A model generated the notes under the pieces. The model searched no databases. It was not told the origin of the DNA and was given only the letters and a program-made list of their open reading frames with translations. A stretch of 64,000 bases of DNA from a virus. The stretch covers positions 1 to 64,000 of the IMG/VR virus record IMGVR_UViG_3300035670_000178, one strand, 5' to 3'. Every line of letters begins with the position of its first letter. Position 1 is the first letter of the stretch. The position numbers were made by a program, and so were the translations under genes. This document shows positions 14,018-22,345 of this stretch, piece by piece.

Positions 14018-14878
14018 CTATTCCGCCGCCCGCTCCGCCGCATATCGCGCACGGAGGAAAGCCAGCTCATCCGCCTCCGCCGCCGCCTTCGCCTCCGCCG
14101 CCGCCGCCGCCTCCGCCGCCGCCGCCTTCGCCGCCGCCTTCGCCTCCTTCACATAGAATTCCACTTTTGGGTAAAAACTGGCGAAAGTATCATCATCCGC
14201 GAAGTGTTCTACCATTGGTGCACCATGGTCACGGTATAGCGCGAGTATACGGTCCAATGGACCGCGGAGGCTATTGTATGCGTCGCCGCCTTTTGCCTTC
14301 TCCGTGGAAATTTGCATTTTCTCGCACACGGCTTGACGGGCATGACGAATTTTTTCCGCTTCCTCTTTGCGAATGGACCGCCAAACAGCCCAAAGAAACA
14401 GAGCGGCGATGGCAGGCGCGATTTTATTCCGCCCCGACTTAATTTCCGCCTGCGCTGCGAAAATTGCCTCCGCCTCTGTCTTGAAATTGATACTCACTTC
14501 CGCCGCCTCCACCGCCCGGAAGGCGATGGCATAGGCTCTATTTTCTTCCGCCGCCGCCGCCTCCGCCGCCGCCGCCGCCGCCTTCGCCTTCGCCGCCGCC
14601 TTCGCCTTCGCCTTCGCCTCCGCCGCCGCCTTCGCCTTCGCCTTCGCCGCCGCCTCCTTCGCCGCCTTCGCCTCCGCCTTCGCCTTCGCCTTCGCCGCCG
14701 CCTCCGCCTCCGCCTTCGCCGCCTTCGCCTTCGCCGCCGCCTCCGCTCGTTCAAGACGGTTATTTTCCGCCTCCGCCGCCGCCTTCGCCTCCGCCGCCGC
14801 CTTCGCCGCCGCCTCCGCCTCCGCCTTCGCCGCCAGCATAGGTTTAGCGTTCTCGAATGCCTCTTTGAGTGTATTCAT
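14018..14878 (-). CDS. Ala/Lys/Glu-rich low-complexity helical protein
   Basis: 286 residues. Residues about 20-115 are almost entirely A, K and E in short repeats (AEAKAAAEAKA). A unique middle part (about 120-240) includes a hydrophobic stretch IAPAIAALFLWAVW and is followed by a second A/K/E block (about 250-275). At DNA level the blocks are near-perfect GCC/TTC/CTC triplet mixtures, so length probably changes by slippage. The family resembles TolA- or late-embryogenesis-like rods only in composition. A single hydrophobic stretch may anchor it in a membrane. ATG with GGAG nine bases upstream. It has its own terminator and is the first leftward gene after the control region, so may be expressed separately. 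Confidence 0.7.
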   Translation of the reverse strand: MNTLKEAFENAKPMLAAKAEAEAAAKAAAEAKAAAEAENNRLERAEAAAKAKAAKAEAEAAAKAKAKAEAKAAKEAAAKAKAKAAAEAKAKAKAAAKAKAAAAAAEAAAAEENRAYAIAFRAVEAAEVSINFKTEAEAIFAAQAEIKSGRNKIAPAIAALFLWAVWRSIRKEEAEKIRHARQAVCEKMQISTEKAKGGDAYNSLRGPLDRILALYRDHGAPMVEHFADDDTFASFYPKVEFYVKEAKAAAKAAAAEAAAAAEAKAAAEADELAFLRARYAAERAAE

Positions 14879-14893
14879 GGGGTATTTCTCCAT

Positions 14894-14910
14894 TTTGCAC
14901 GTTGTGCAAA
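14894..14910. promoter_or_regulatory. Inverted repeat TTTGCAC-GTT-GTGCAAA
   Basis: A 7-bp perfect inverted repeat with a 3-base spacer sits immediately upstream of the start of the low-complexity gene, inside its leader. It is a good candidate operator for a dimeric repressor, or a small leader hairpin. Confidence 0.45.
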
Positions 14911-15217
14911 TTTTGCGCTATTTTTGGGTACAGTTGACCAGTCCCAAAACTTAGCACGTTTAAGGTTTAGCGGTATTGATTCAACTATCAATCGAGTCCA
15001 TCGCGCCTAGTTGGTATCACTCGTGCGCGATAGGCGCAGTCATGGCGAGGGCTAGGATTCAGGAACTCGGTTCAAGTGGTAACGGTGGATACTATCCACG
15101 TTCTAAGTCTAGCAGAAACGAGCCACCGTGTCAAGCCCCATGGCGCATTATTTTTCCGCCAGGGTACAGGGTCGTTTTTGAGAATGAATTATCAGCAACG
15201 GATCTTGCGCGCGATCC

Positions 15218-15277
15218 AACTGTACTACCAGTGTAGGGAAAATCTATACTATTGCGGCCTGGGAAAACTGTACTAGT
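15218..15277. repeat. 60-bp direct repeat, copy A
   Basis: Runs from AACTGTACTACC to CTGTACTAGT. The copy at 15396-15455 differs at one base. Each copy contains AACTGTACT at both ends, a possible pair of protein sites. Confidence 0.85.
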
Positions 15278-15298
15278 ATCGCAGGATCTTGGATGCCT

Positions 15299-15390
15299 TC
15301 GTCCCTCGTCCCTCGTCCCTCGTCCCTCGTCCCTCGTCCCTCGTCCCTCGTCCCTCGTCCCTCGTCCTTCGTCCCTCGTCCTTCGCCCTG
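15299..15390. repeat. Heptamer tandem array, G-quadruplex-capable
   Basis: Twelve regular copies of CGTCC at 7-base spacing (CTCGTCC unit), plus a degenerate last one. Nine consecutive CCC runs separated by TCGT (15303-15361) mean the minus strand reads GGGACGA repeated, meeting the G3-N4 rule for G-quadruplex formation. Confidence 0.85.
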
Positions 15391-15395
15391 GCTGG

Positions 15396-15455
15396 AACTG
15401 TACTACCAGTGTAGGGAAAATCTATATTATTGCGGCCTGGGAAAACTGTACTAGT
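15396..15455. repeat. 60-bp direct repeat, copy B
   Basis: Matches copy A (15218-15277) at 59 of 60 bases. The two copies flank the heptamer array symmetrically, 178 bases apart start to start. Confidence 0.85.
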
Positions 15456-15524
15456 GTGGTAGTAGGGGAGGGTAGTAACTGTGTCACACCCATAGTACAG
15501 TGAACGCGCGGAATTTAATACCAT

Positions 15525-15581
15525 GACATTCCCCCCAAGACATTCCGGGATCAGACATTCCCCCAAGACATTCCGGGATCA
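15525..15581. repeat. 28/29-bp tandem duplication
   Basis: GACATTCCCCCAAGACATTC followed by CGGGATCA, present twice in tandem; the first copy has one extra C. GACATTCC occurs twice within each unit. Possible binding site for terminase small subunit or a regulator. Confidence 0.75.
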
Positions 15582-15600
15582 ACTAATTTACTAAGATCCA

Positions 15601-15642
15601 GATAGATCGGATAATATCTAGTTAAATAGTGTATTATAGAGT
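15601..15642 (+). promoter_or_regulatory. AT-rich leader of the late operon
   Basis: Contains GATAAT (15609-15614) and TATTAT (15632-15637) just before the first rightward gene, without a clear TTGACA. It may be recognised by the phage sigma factor encoded at 52697-53302; that is inference. Confidence 0.3.
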
Positions 15643-16221
15643 ATGAGGTACGAATTCGTTCGCGCAACGAGTGAGGACGATCGGTGCGCTAAGTCTAATT
15701 GTCCATATGAAAAAGTAGAGGGTGCCGACTACTGTCCTCGGCACGGTGCAAACAAACAGATCGAAAAGAAGGCTCGACTGATGAAATATCAATTTCAAAA
15801 AGAGCGAGTTCGAGCGTCTGTCGCACTATTGGCCGCCGATCCAGAGCGCTACCGACTGGACGAAGAGTTGGCGATCATGCGGCTCACTCTTCAGGACACG
15901 ATCAATGCAATCACTACCGAATCTGATCGCGAGTATGCGCTCATGCAGGCGAGCGACACGATTCGGAATCTAGTAGCAACAATCGAAAAGACATCTCAAA
16001 CATGTCTTCAACAAAGCGTCAATCTCGGACTCCTCCTCACAAAAGAGGATCTCATGGAGCACATCCAGAAGATAGTAGACGTACTAGCCGAAGAGATAGA
16101 AGATGAAGAAACGCTACTCCGAATTGCCAACCGAATCGATCGGGTCCTTAGTGGCTCAAGGGATTCGGGATCGAGCAACAACCAGTCCTTGCAATTGGAC
16201 GGCCCAGTATCGACGGATTGA
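15643..16221 (+). CDS. Putative terminase small subunit-position protein with zinc finger
   Basis: 192 residues. The N terminus carries CAKSNCPY...YCPRHG (C-x4-C...C-x2-H), a small zinc finger. A helical middle follows, with an acidic end (EEIEDEETLLRIANRIDRV). It lies first in the late operon and overlaps the large terminase, the usual place of a DNA-recognising small subunit. The sequence itself does not match a classical TerS helix-turn-helix, so the assignment rests on position. The last 40 codons overlap the terminase frame. Confidence 0.5.
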   Translation: MRYEFVRATSEDDRCAKSNCPYEKVEGADYCPRHGANKQIEKKARLMKYQFQKERVRASVALLAADPERYRLDEELAIMRLTLQDTINAITTESDREYALMQASDTIRNLVATIEKTSQTCLQQSVNLGLLLTKEDLMEHIQKIVDVLAEEIEDEETLLRIANRIDRVLSGSRDSGSSNNQSLQLDGPVSTD

Positions 16222-17779
16222 AGATCCGCGGGACAAGACTAAGGTAATCAACTGGAAGTTCGATCTACATCCTTGGACCAAGGAAATGACGAATAGTCAA
16301 GATCGACACTGGGTCGGCCAAAAAGCCGCGCAGATGGGCTTCAGCGAAGTGCTGATGAATCTCGCGTTCTACATGGTAACTCAGAAGAAAACGGCGACGT
16401 TGTACGGCCTCCCATCGGAACGGCCCGACGCCCGTGACTTCTCTGCGACTCGCTTCGATCCGGCGATCCAACATTCGCCATATCTCAAATCGATGCTTTC
16501 AGCGTCCGTATCTAACAACTTCTTGAAGATGTTCGGCGGCATTCCACTGTACATCCGCGGCTCGCGTGGTACAGCATCCTTCCACTCCATTCCCGTGGGC
16601 TGCGTTCTGCTGGACGAAGTGGACAAGATGTCGGAAAAGGCCGTTCGTGAAGCTATCGAACGTCTGTCCGGCCAGATCGAATTCTGGCTTCGGCAAGCAT
16701 CCACTCCGTCACTCCCAGGGGTGGGCATCAGCAAGACATTCCAAACGTCGACCCAGGACTTCTACACATTCCAGTGTCCGGGTTGCTCACGATGGACCGA
16801 ATTAGTATTTCCCGACTGCCTGGTAATCCCTACGGATGATCCAAAAAGTCCAGCAATCAACAATTCATACATCAAGTGCAAAGACTGCGGTATTCACTTA
16901 CGCCACGAAGAAAAGCCATCCTTCCTCTCGTCCGGGAAATGGGAACCCCGCTTCCGTGATCGTAACATCCGCGGTTTCAAAATTTCTCAGCTTTATTCTT
17001 GCACTTTGCACCCTGCTCGTCTGGCCGAGTCGTATCTTAACTCTCTGACGAATCCGGCCGACGAGCAGGTGCTCTATAATTCTAAGTTGGGCGAAGATCA
17101 CATCGTAGCCGGCGCCGCCGTGACCGAGGAACATATTCACAACTGCATTCGTCCATTCAATATTCGATCCGCGGCCACATCACCCGTCGTCACGATGGGC
17201 GTCGACGTGGGCTCTTATCTTCACTTCAAGATAATCGAATATCGTTTCCAGCCTAATGCAGTCGATCCGAATACAGACTCAGAGGCTAAGTTACTGTATT
17301 ACGACAAGATCAAGAACACCGAACCGGGGTTCGGCAACTTGATGCCGATTGTTCAAGAATACAACCCGCTCGCCATCTGTATCGACGCAGCTCCGGAACG
17401 TATTTCTTCGGAGAAATTCGCCAAGTCATTGTTCGGCCGCGCGTTCACCGTGAACTACAATGATCATACGGACGGCAAGACTATTTCAGACACGGATTTC
17501 TTCAAATTGACCGTCAATCGTACGTACTGGATCGATCAATATCTTGGACGTTACATGAACGGCACTATTCATATCCCTGTACAAATCAACGAAGAGTTCA
17601 GGGTCCACATGAAAAGTCTGAAGAAGTTCTACGAAAAAGATCGCTTCGGTGAGACGATCGGGCGCTACGTGAAAACAGAGGGCCGAACAGACTATGCTCA
17701 CTGCGGTGTGTATTGCGAAATCGCACTGCGTAAGGCATATCAGTCCGGTCACCTCAGCAACTTGAGAGTGAAAGTATGA
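16103..17779 (+). CDS. terL: Terminase large subunit (GpA-like)
   Basis: 558 residues. Packages DNA into proheads: an N-terminal ATPase motor and a C-terminal nuclease. Visible are WTAQYRRIE and DLHPWTKEM (typical N-terminal phrases), the ATPase Q-G-F-S region (residues 73-82) and Walker B CVLLDEVDK (D171, E172). Zinc-ribbon pairs CPGC (225-228) and CKDC (259-262) are characteristic of the lambda GpA class. Nuclease acids lie in MGVDVG (D368) and CIDAAP (D428), with DYAHCG near the end. The start overlaps the upstream gene by 119 bases; the conserved N-terminal phrases lie partly in the overlap, so at least most of it is translated. Confidence 0.9.
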   Translation: MKKRYSELPTESIGSLVAQGIRDRATTSPCNWTAQYRRIEDPRDKTKVINWKFDLHPWTKEMTNSQDRHWVGQKAAQMGFSEVLMNLAFYMVTQKKTATLYGLPSERPDARDFSATRFDPAIQHSPYLKSMLSASVSNNFLKMFGGIPLYIRGSRGTASFHSIPVGCVLLDEVDKMSEKAVREAIERLSGQIEFWLRQASTPSLPGVGISKTFQTSTQDFYTFQCPGCSRWTELVFPDCLVIPTDDPKSPAINNSYIKCKDCGIHLRHEEKPSFLSSGKWEPRFRDRNIRGFKISQLYSCTLHPARLAESYLNSLTNPADEQVLYNSKLGEDHIVAGAAVTEEHIHNCIRPFNIRSAATSPVVTMGVDVGSYLHFKIIEYRFQPNAVDPNTDSEAKLLYYDKIKNTEPGFGNLMPIVQEYNPLAICIDAAPERISSEKFAKSLFGRAFTVNYNDHTDGKTISDTDFFKLTVNRTYWIDQYLGRYMNGTIHIPVQINEEFRVHMKSLKKFYEKDRFGETIGRYVKTEGRTDYAHCGVYCEIALRKAYQSGHLSNLRVKV

Positions 17780-19398
17780 ATCCACATCCTAGTATCGACT
17801 CTGAGTTGATCGAGCGTTGGCGTCTCATCAAGAACGGCGGCGACGACTTCATCGAAGAGTTTCTCACTGCCCGTGAGAAAGAGAATCCACTCTCTTTCGG
17901 CACGCGCCGCGCAATGACTTACGATCCGGCAACCGCGTCATCGGCCATCGACGACGTGGTCAACTCACTTTCCGCTCGCCTCGACGTGACTCGAACCGGC
18001 GGGTCTATGGAGTATCAGAATATCGTAGCCGGCATGGACGGCGGCGTGGATCGAAACGGATCTTCAATGAACGATTTCCTTATCAAGGAAACGATTCCCG
18101 AACTCTGTTTCATGCAGAAAGTTTGTTGGGTCATCCACAACGTGACCGACGACGACGATGTTCGGCAAGTACCGCACATCGTTCAGCATCCGGTCGAACA
18201 GATCTACAACTGGGCTTACCGTGACGGCCGTCTAACTGCTTTCGCTGTCAAGTTCCCGGCTGCCAAGATTGACGAAGAAACCGGCTTCATGACCGAAGAA
18301 GTCGAAGTCATCCGTGCTTTCAAACTAGTTGATGGCGGCGTAGAGACTTGGTTGCAGCTTGAAGATGACACGGAAATCGATCCACTGACTCTTGAAGAAG
18401 GGGATTCACGAACGACGCTGGAAATTGACGAAATTCCAGTTGTACTGTTCATGCTTCCCGTGGCTCTTCTGTCGAAAATCGACAAGATTCAGATCGCTGC
18501 GCTCAATCTCGAATCGGCTGACATCGAGTGGCTTCGAATCGCGAACATTACCTTGTACACAGAACAGGGTCACGCCAGCTTTCCTAGCTCTGCTCTCATC
18601 AAATCCGATGACGCCACCGAAACTGAAGACAGTTTCGAGGTCGTTCTTGGATCAGGCAGTGGCCGTAGGTATGCGCTCGGCACTGAACGTCCTGGCTTCA
18701 TCTCTCCTCCTGCCGATCCGATCATGGCAAGCATGAAAAAGCAGGAGCAACTCGAAGCAAAAACAAAGAACATCTTGAAGACTACTATGTCTTCAATGTC
18801 TCTGGCCTCCGCGGAAAGCATCCAGCTGCTCGGGCAAGGCATGGAATCCGGCCTATTCGTGATCGGAACTGTCTTGAAGCTGGGCGAAGATGCGTTTGCT
18901 CGCATCTTTCATAAGTATCTCAACCGTGATTACGTTCCGGTTAACATAAGCTATCCGAAAAAGTACGAACTTCGGACTGAAGACGATCGGATTAACAAAG
19001 CCAAGAACCTCAAAGAAATCGCCAAGACAGTCGGATCGAATACGGCTAAGAAATATTTGGAAATCGAAACAGTCAAGACTCTTCTCGACGGCAAAGTGCC
19101 ATACGAAGAGATGGCAAACATAGAGCAAGAAATCTTGAACTCCGATTTCTGTATTTACGAACCGGATACAGTCCGTGATCTAGTTGAAGGTGGTATCATC
19201 AGTCGAGCCACAGGCGCGACGGCAATCGGTGCTCCTGAAGGAGATTCGAAGACTGCCGAAGAGGAACATATTCGTCGAATCCTTGCTGTGAAGGTAAGCC
19301 AGACCAGCGGGATGGGTGAAGTAGATCCAGATCCTGCATTCTCCGAAAAAGTAAAGAAGGAGGCGTCCGATGAAGTACGTGCTGTTGGAGGAAGCTGA
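17776..19398 (+). CDS. Portal protein
   Basis: 540 residues. Forms the dodecameric ring at the capsid vertex through which DNA passes. The pattern agrees with portal proteins that follow terminase: a mostly beta/alpha N-terminal half, and a long helical region beginning near KKQEQLEAKTKNIL with the conserved-looking LASAESIQLLGQGMESG. An acidic C terminus follows. Starts as ATGA on the terminase stop. Identification rests on size, order and the helical crown region rather than a diagnostic motif. Confidence 0.8.
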   Translation: MNPHPSIDSELIERWRLIKNGGDDFIEEFLTAREKENPLSFGTRRAMTYDPATASSAIDDVVNSLSARLDVTRTGGSMEYQNIVAGMDGGVDRNGSSMNDFLIKETIPELCFMQKVCWVIHNVTDDDDVRQVPHIVQHPVEQIYNWAYRDGRLTAFAVKFPAAKIDEETGFMTEEVEVIRAFKLVDGGVETWLQLEDDTEIDPLTLEEGDSRTTLEIDEIPVVLFMLPVALLSKIDKIQIAALNLESADIEWLRIANITLYTEQGHASFPSSALIKSDDATETEDSFEVVLGSGSGRRYALGTERPGFISPPADPIMASMKKQEQLEAKTKNILKTTMSSMSLASAESIQLLGQGMESGLFVIGTVLKLGEDAFARIFHKYLNRDYVPVNISYPKKYELRTEDDRINKAKNLKEIAKTVGSNTAKKYLEIETVKTLLDGKVPYEEMANIEQEILNSDFCIYEPDTVRDLVEGGIISRATGATAIGAPEGDSKTAEEEHIRRILAVKVSQTSGMGEVDPDPAFSEKVKKEASDEVRAVGGS

Positions 19399-19804
19399 AC
19401 TTTATTTCGCATCCCGCATCGGATCTGATCCGTGGGATCAAGCTGCTGACATCCTAAAAGAAAAAGCTCTCAATCACGCTGAACGCAGTTTCGAACGTCT
19501 TGCGTATAAAGGTCTGGAAGTAACTGCTGGCTACATATTTCCCAGGGACGAGCAAACGGAAATACCTGTTCGCTTCAAAGAAGCAGTCTACGAGGAGGCC
19601 CTTAGCCTTCTTAACGGTAACAGTAACGAACGAGAGCTATCAGACCTGCATGTTAGTTCCTCATCTGTCGCAGGGTTCAGCACTAATGTAGATGTAACAA
19701 TTGAGCGACCTTGGATCGGTTGGGGTCTCACGTCTTCCGTGGCGTGGACTTTGATCGCTCCCTATCTGCTTGATACGAAAACATTCCGCATAGTGCCAGC
19801 TTAA
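19370..19804 (+). CDS. Head-tail adaptor/connector-like protein
   Basis: 144 residues. Contains DQAADILKEKALNHAERSFERL and FKEAVYEEALSLL, a helical arrangement typical of gp6-like adaptors or DnaT-like small head proteins encoded near the portal. AAGGAGG lies six bases before the ATG, within the end of the portal gene. Assignment is by fold-like pattern and position. Confidence 0.55.
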   Translation: MKYVLLEEAELYFASRIGSDPWDQAADILKEKALNHAERSFERLAYKGLEVTAGYIFPRDEQTEIPVRFKEAVYEEALSLLNGNSNERELSDLHVSSSSVAGFSTNVDVTIERPWIGWGLTSSVAWTLIAPYLLDTKTFRIVPA

Positions 19805-19817
19805 AGGAAAGTTTGTA

Positions 19818-20546
19818 ATGCTTTATTTTGTATTCGGTTACGAAGGTGAAAACGACGACGTCGATCCGGTGGTTGAAGAGAAGAAATTCAGCCAGAAAGA
19901 AGTAAATGAGTTCAACAAGAAAGAACGCCTCCGCCGTGAAGCTGCTGAACAAGAACTTCAGCGGCAGAAAGATCTGATTGAGAAACTTCAAAATCAGCAT
20001 CACATGACGGAAGCCGAAAAAGCTGAACTCGCTCAAAAGATCGATGAGTACGAAAAAGCCAAGATGACTGAAAAAGAACGGCTCGATCACGAACTCGCTA
20101 AGTTGCGTAAGCAAGCTGAAGAAGAGCGTAACACTCTTTCCAAGCAGCTCAACGAGATGAAGTCTAGCCGCGACAGTCTTATCATTACTCGCGCAATCAA
20201 AGAAGCTGCAATGGACGGCAAAGTAGTAGCCGCTGATGGTACCGGCCATCAGGTGTGGGCTGTCCTTCGCCACTCCGCAGAAGTCAATGATGAAGGCGAG
20301 GTTGTTATTAAAGGGTTCGAGTATACCGAAGATGGGAAGTCCTTCACGGCTGACCTACCCGTTGGTGAAGCCATCGAAAAGATGAAAGCCAGCGACAAGT
20401 GGGTCAACTTCTGGAAGGATCCGAAAATCAAAGGCTTCCCCGATCCCTTCAATTCAGGTGGTGCGCCGGGCAACAAAGATCCAAAAGACTTCAAGACTTA
20501 CCAGAAGCTCCGCCGCGAAGGCAAGCTCCCACATCAACGAGGGTAA
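19818..20546 (+). CDS. Capsid scaffolding protein
   Basis: 242 residues. A long charged coiled coil (about residues 20-115: QKEVNEFNKKERLRREAAEQ and onward) is followed by a small beta-rich region and a basic C terminus (DFKTYQKLRREGKLPHQRG), the usual coat-binding end of scaffolds. It directly precedes the coat gene. The N terminus is MLYFVFGY, a variant of the leader MYFIFGY found on the coat, the next gene and the tail tube. Confidence 0.8.
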   Translation: MLYFVFGYEGENDDVDPVVEEKKFSQKEVNEFNKKERLRREAAEQELQRQKDLIEKLQNQHHMTEAEKAELAQKIDEYEKAKMTEKERLDHELAKLRKQAEEERNTLSKQLNEMKSSRDSLIITRAIKEAAMDGKVVAADGTGHQVWAVLRHSAEVNDEGEVVIKGFEYTEDGKSFTADLPVGEAIEKMKASDKWVNFWKDPKIKGFPDPFNSGGAPGNKDPKDFKTYQKLRREGKLPHQRG

Positions 20547-20552
20547 ACAGTT

Positions 20553-21896
20553 ATGTACTTTATTTTTGGTTACAACGACACGACTGCTTTCAACATCGAT
20601 AAGATCGCCAACGAAGCTATGGCGATGTTCTTCGAGGAAGGCATCATTGCGAACTACGTAGCGACTGACTACGAGAACGAGTTCGCGTCTTGGGGCGATA
20701 CTCTTCGCATCCCTTACCCGGCCGAGATGGATGCTGACCGTACGCCTGAAGGCACCGCGGCTGGCGTCACCGCTCTCGACAGCTCCTACCACGATCTCAA
20801 GCTGAATCAGCGTCTCACGCTCGGCTTCACGATCGGCACCCGTGAGCAGCAGCGTTCGTTCCAGAACCTTGCCGAAACTTATCTTCGTCCGACTATGCGC
20901 GGCTTGGCTAAGCTCCGTGACCGCGTCATTCAGGGTGAAGTCTACAAGTCTTACGGTAACACGGCTGGCGCTCTGGGCGCTGCCCTCACGTTCGACGACA
21001 TCATCAATGCCGGCACGATCATGACCGAAAATCACGTCCCGACAATGGGCCGTAACGCCATCGTCGGACCGCGCATGGGTGGCTACATCCGCAAAATGGA
21101 TGAGTTCATCGCCAACGTGTCCAGCACGGACGACACCGTCATCCGCACCGGTCTGATTGGCGACATCAACGGCTTCGCCGTCCACGAAACGTCCAGCTTC
21201 GTGACCGTCGCGCAGTCCACCCGCGTGACCGGTGCCGTCAACAGTGCGTCTATGGTTGCTGGTACGACTGCTGTCATTGTCGACAGTTTCAGCGCGGCGA
21301 TCACTTCTGGCAGCTGGTGCACCATCGCTGGCGTGCCTTATCGCATCACGAGCACTGTTGGCGGCGCGACCCCGACCACGCTCAACATCGAAGGCGGCCT
21401 CCGTGATGATGTCGCCGATAATGCTGTGGTGTACGTCTACACTCCGTCCGTTGTTAACCACCCGACCGCCGGTAACTACGCTGCCGGTTACGAAGGTTGG
21501 ATCGGCTGGGACGGCGCCGTTACGCCGAAGGTCGGCCAGGGCGTCACGTTCGGTACGGACGGTCTGCCCTACTCGATCGTCCGCATTGATGGCGGTAACA
21601 TCCTGCTGAACCGCCCGCTTGACGTGGCTGTCAACAACGATGCCTCCATCTTCCTGATGCCTGGTGGTAACTACGGTGTTGCTCTCTCGAAGAACTCCAT
21701 CCAGATCGCCAATCGTCCTCTTGCCATTCCTGGCGAAGGCGAAGGTGTACGGGCTTCCGTCGTCGATGGCGGTGGCTGGTCGATCCGAGTCATGTCTGAG
21801 TACGACATGTACAAGGCTGAGACCACCTACATGTTCGACTTCATCATGGGCGCCAAGAGCCTTCAGCCGGCCCTCAACGTAATCTTCCTGGGATAA
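20553..21896 (+). CDS. Major capsid protein (P22 coat-like)
   Basis: 447 residues. After the leader MYFIFGY comes FNIDKIANEAMAMFFEEGII and YENEFASWGDTLRIPYP, the N-terminal pattern of the P22 gp5 family within the HK97 fold. A central region (about 215-380) rich in V, T and G looks like an inserted domain. The C terminus (AETTYMFDFIMGAKSLQPAL) closes the shell domain. Expected to be the most abundant virion protein. The 21-base leader DNA is identical to that of the next gene. Confidence 0.85.
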   Translation: MYFIFGYNDTTAFNIDKIANEAMAMFFEEGIIANYVATDYENEFASWGDTLRIPYPAEMDADRTPEGTAAGVTALDSSYHDLKLNQRLTLGFTIGTREQQRSFQNLAETYLRPTMRGLAKLRDRVIQGEVYKSYGNTAGALGAALTFDDIINAGTIMTENHVPTMGRNAIVGPRMGGYIRKMDEFIANVSSTDDTVIRTGLIGDINGFAVHETSSFVTVAQSTRVTGAVNSASMVAGTTAVIVDSFSAAITSGSWCTIAGVPYRITSTVGGATPTTLNIEGGLRDDVADNAVVYVYTPSVVNHPTAGNYAAGYEGWIGWDGAVTPKVGQGVTFGTDGLPYSIVRIDGGNILLNRPLDVAVNNDASIFLMPGGNYGVALSKNSIQIANRPLAIPGEGEGVRASVVDGGGWSIRVMSEYDMYKAETTYMFDFIMGAKSLQPALNVIFLG

Positions 21897-21901
21897 TCGC
21901 T

Positions 21902-22345
21902 ATGTACTTTATTTTTGGTTACGCAGAAACTGCGCTTGTCGAATGTGTTGCTCTTAGTTCCGCCGCTCCCGCAGGTATGAAAAGTCTGGCTCTGCCGACT
22001 GCCGCTAGTGTGGCACCTGCTGTTGCTGGCGCCACTTTCTGGAACGCCTACGACTCAGTGAACATGAACTACTTCACCTATGGCACCAAGAAGCAGTTGA
22101 AGGTGGTAAACACCAACGCAACTGGTTCTGTAACCCTCACTGTCAAGACTAAAGACGACACTGTCGCCGGGCTTGATCGTGTAGTCGAAGATTTGGTTAT
22201 CACTCTTGGGCCCGAAGAGGTCTGGGAATCTGGTATCCTGCCTTCAGTATTCAACGACGCTAACAAGGTCAAGATTGAGCTTGCCGACGTGGCAGCTGGT
22301 GACAGCCTTGCCGATTGCTTCATCGCAGTCGTGAATGTCACCTAA
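21902..22345 (+). CDS. Leader-tagged head protein, possible decoration protein
   Basis: 147 residues: MYFIFGY leader, then a beta-rich domain (LKVVNTNATGSVTLTVKTKD). Position right behind the coat gene and small beta-rich build fit a capsid decoration or cement protein. No family recognised. Sharing the leader with coat, scaffold and tail tube suggests high expression. Confidence 0.5.
   Translation: MYFIFGYAETALVECVALSSAAPAGMKSLALPTAASVAPAVAGATFWNAYDSVNMNYFTYGTKKQLKVVNTNATGSVTLTVKTKDDTVAGLDRVVEDLVITLGPEEVWESGILPSVFNDANKVKIELADVAAGDSLADCFIAVVNVT

Larger units (their letters stand above)
14911..15642. other. Divergent control region (no gene)
   Basis: About 730 bases without a supported gene, between the leftward and rightward units. 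It holds two 60-bp direct repeats, a heptamer array and a 28/29-bp tandem duplication (listed separately). Both main transcription units must start from here or close by. Because it directly precedes the terminase genes, it is also the best candidate for the cos/pac site. Neither role is proven by sequence alone. Confidence 0.5.

Noticed and set aside
14494-14754. Open frame of almost pure arginine on the minus strand
   Set aside because: It is the alternate frame of the GCC/CTC/TTC triplet repeats in the Ala/Lys/Glu gene and lacks its own start context.
14312-15010. 232-codon Arg/Leu-rich frame on the plus strand
   Set aside because: Antisense shadow of the same triplet repeats; no ribosome-binding site, composition artefactual.
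15299-15390. Heptamer array as a CRISPR array
   Set aside because: Units are 7 bases without spacers; no cas genes.
15252-15503. Small frames across the heptamer array and 60-bp repeats
   Set aside because: They translate the 7-mer repeat (RPSSLVP) and the direct repeats; no ribosome-binding site, so not genes.
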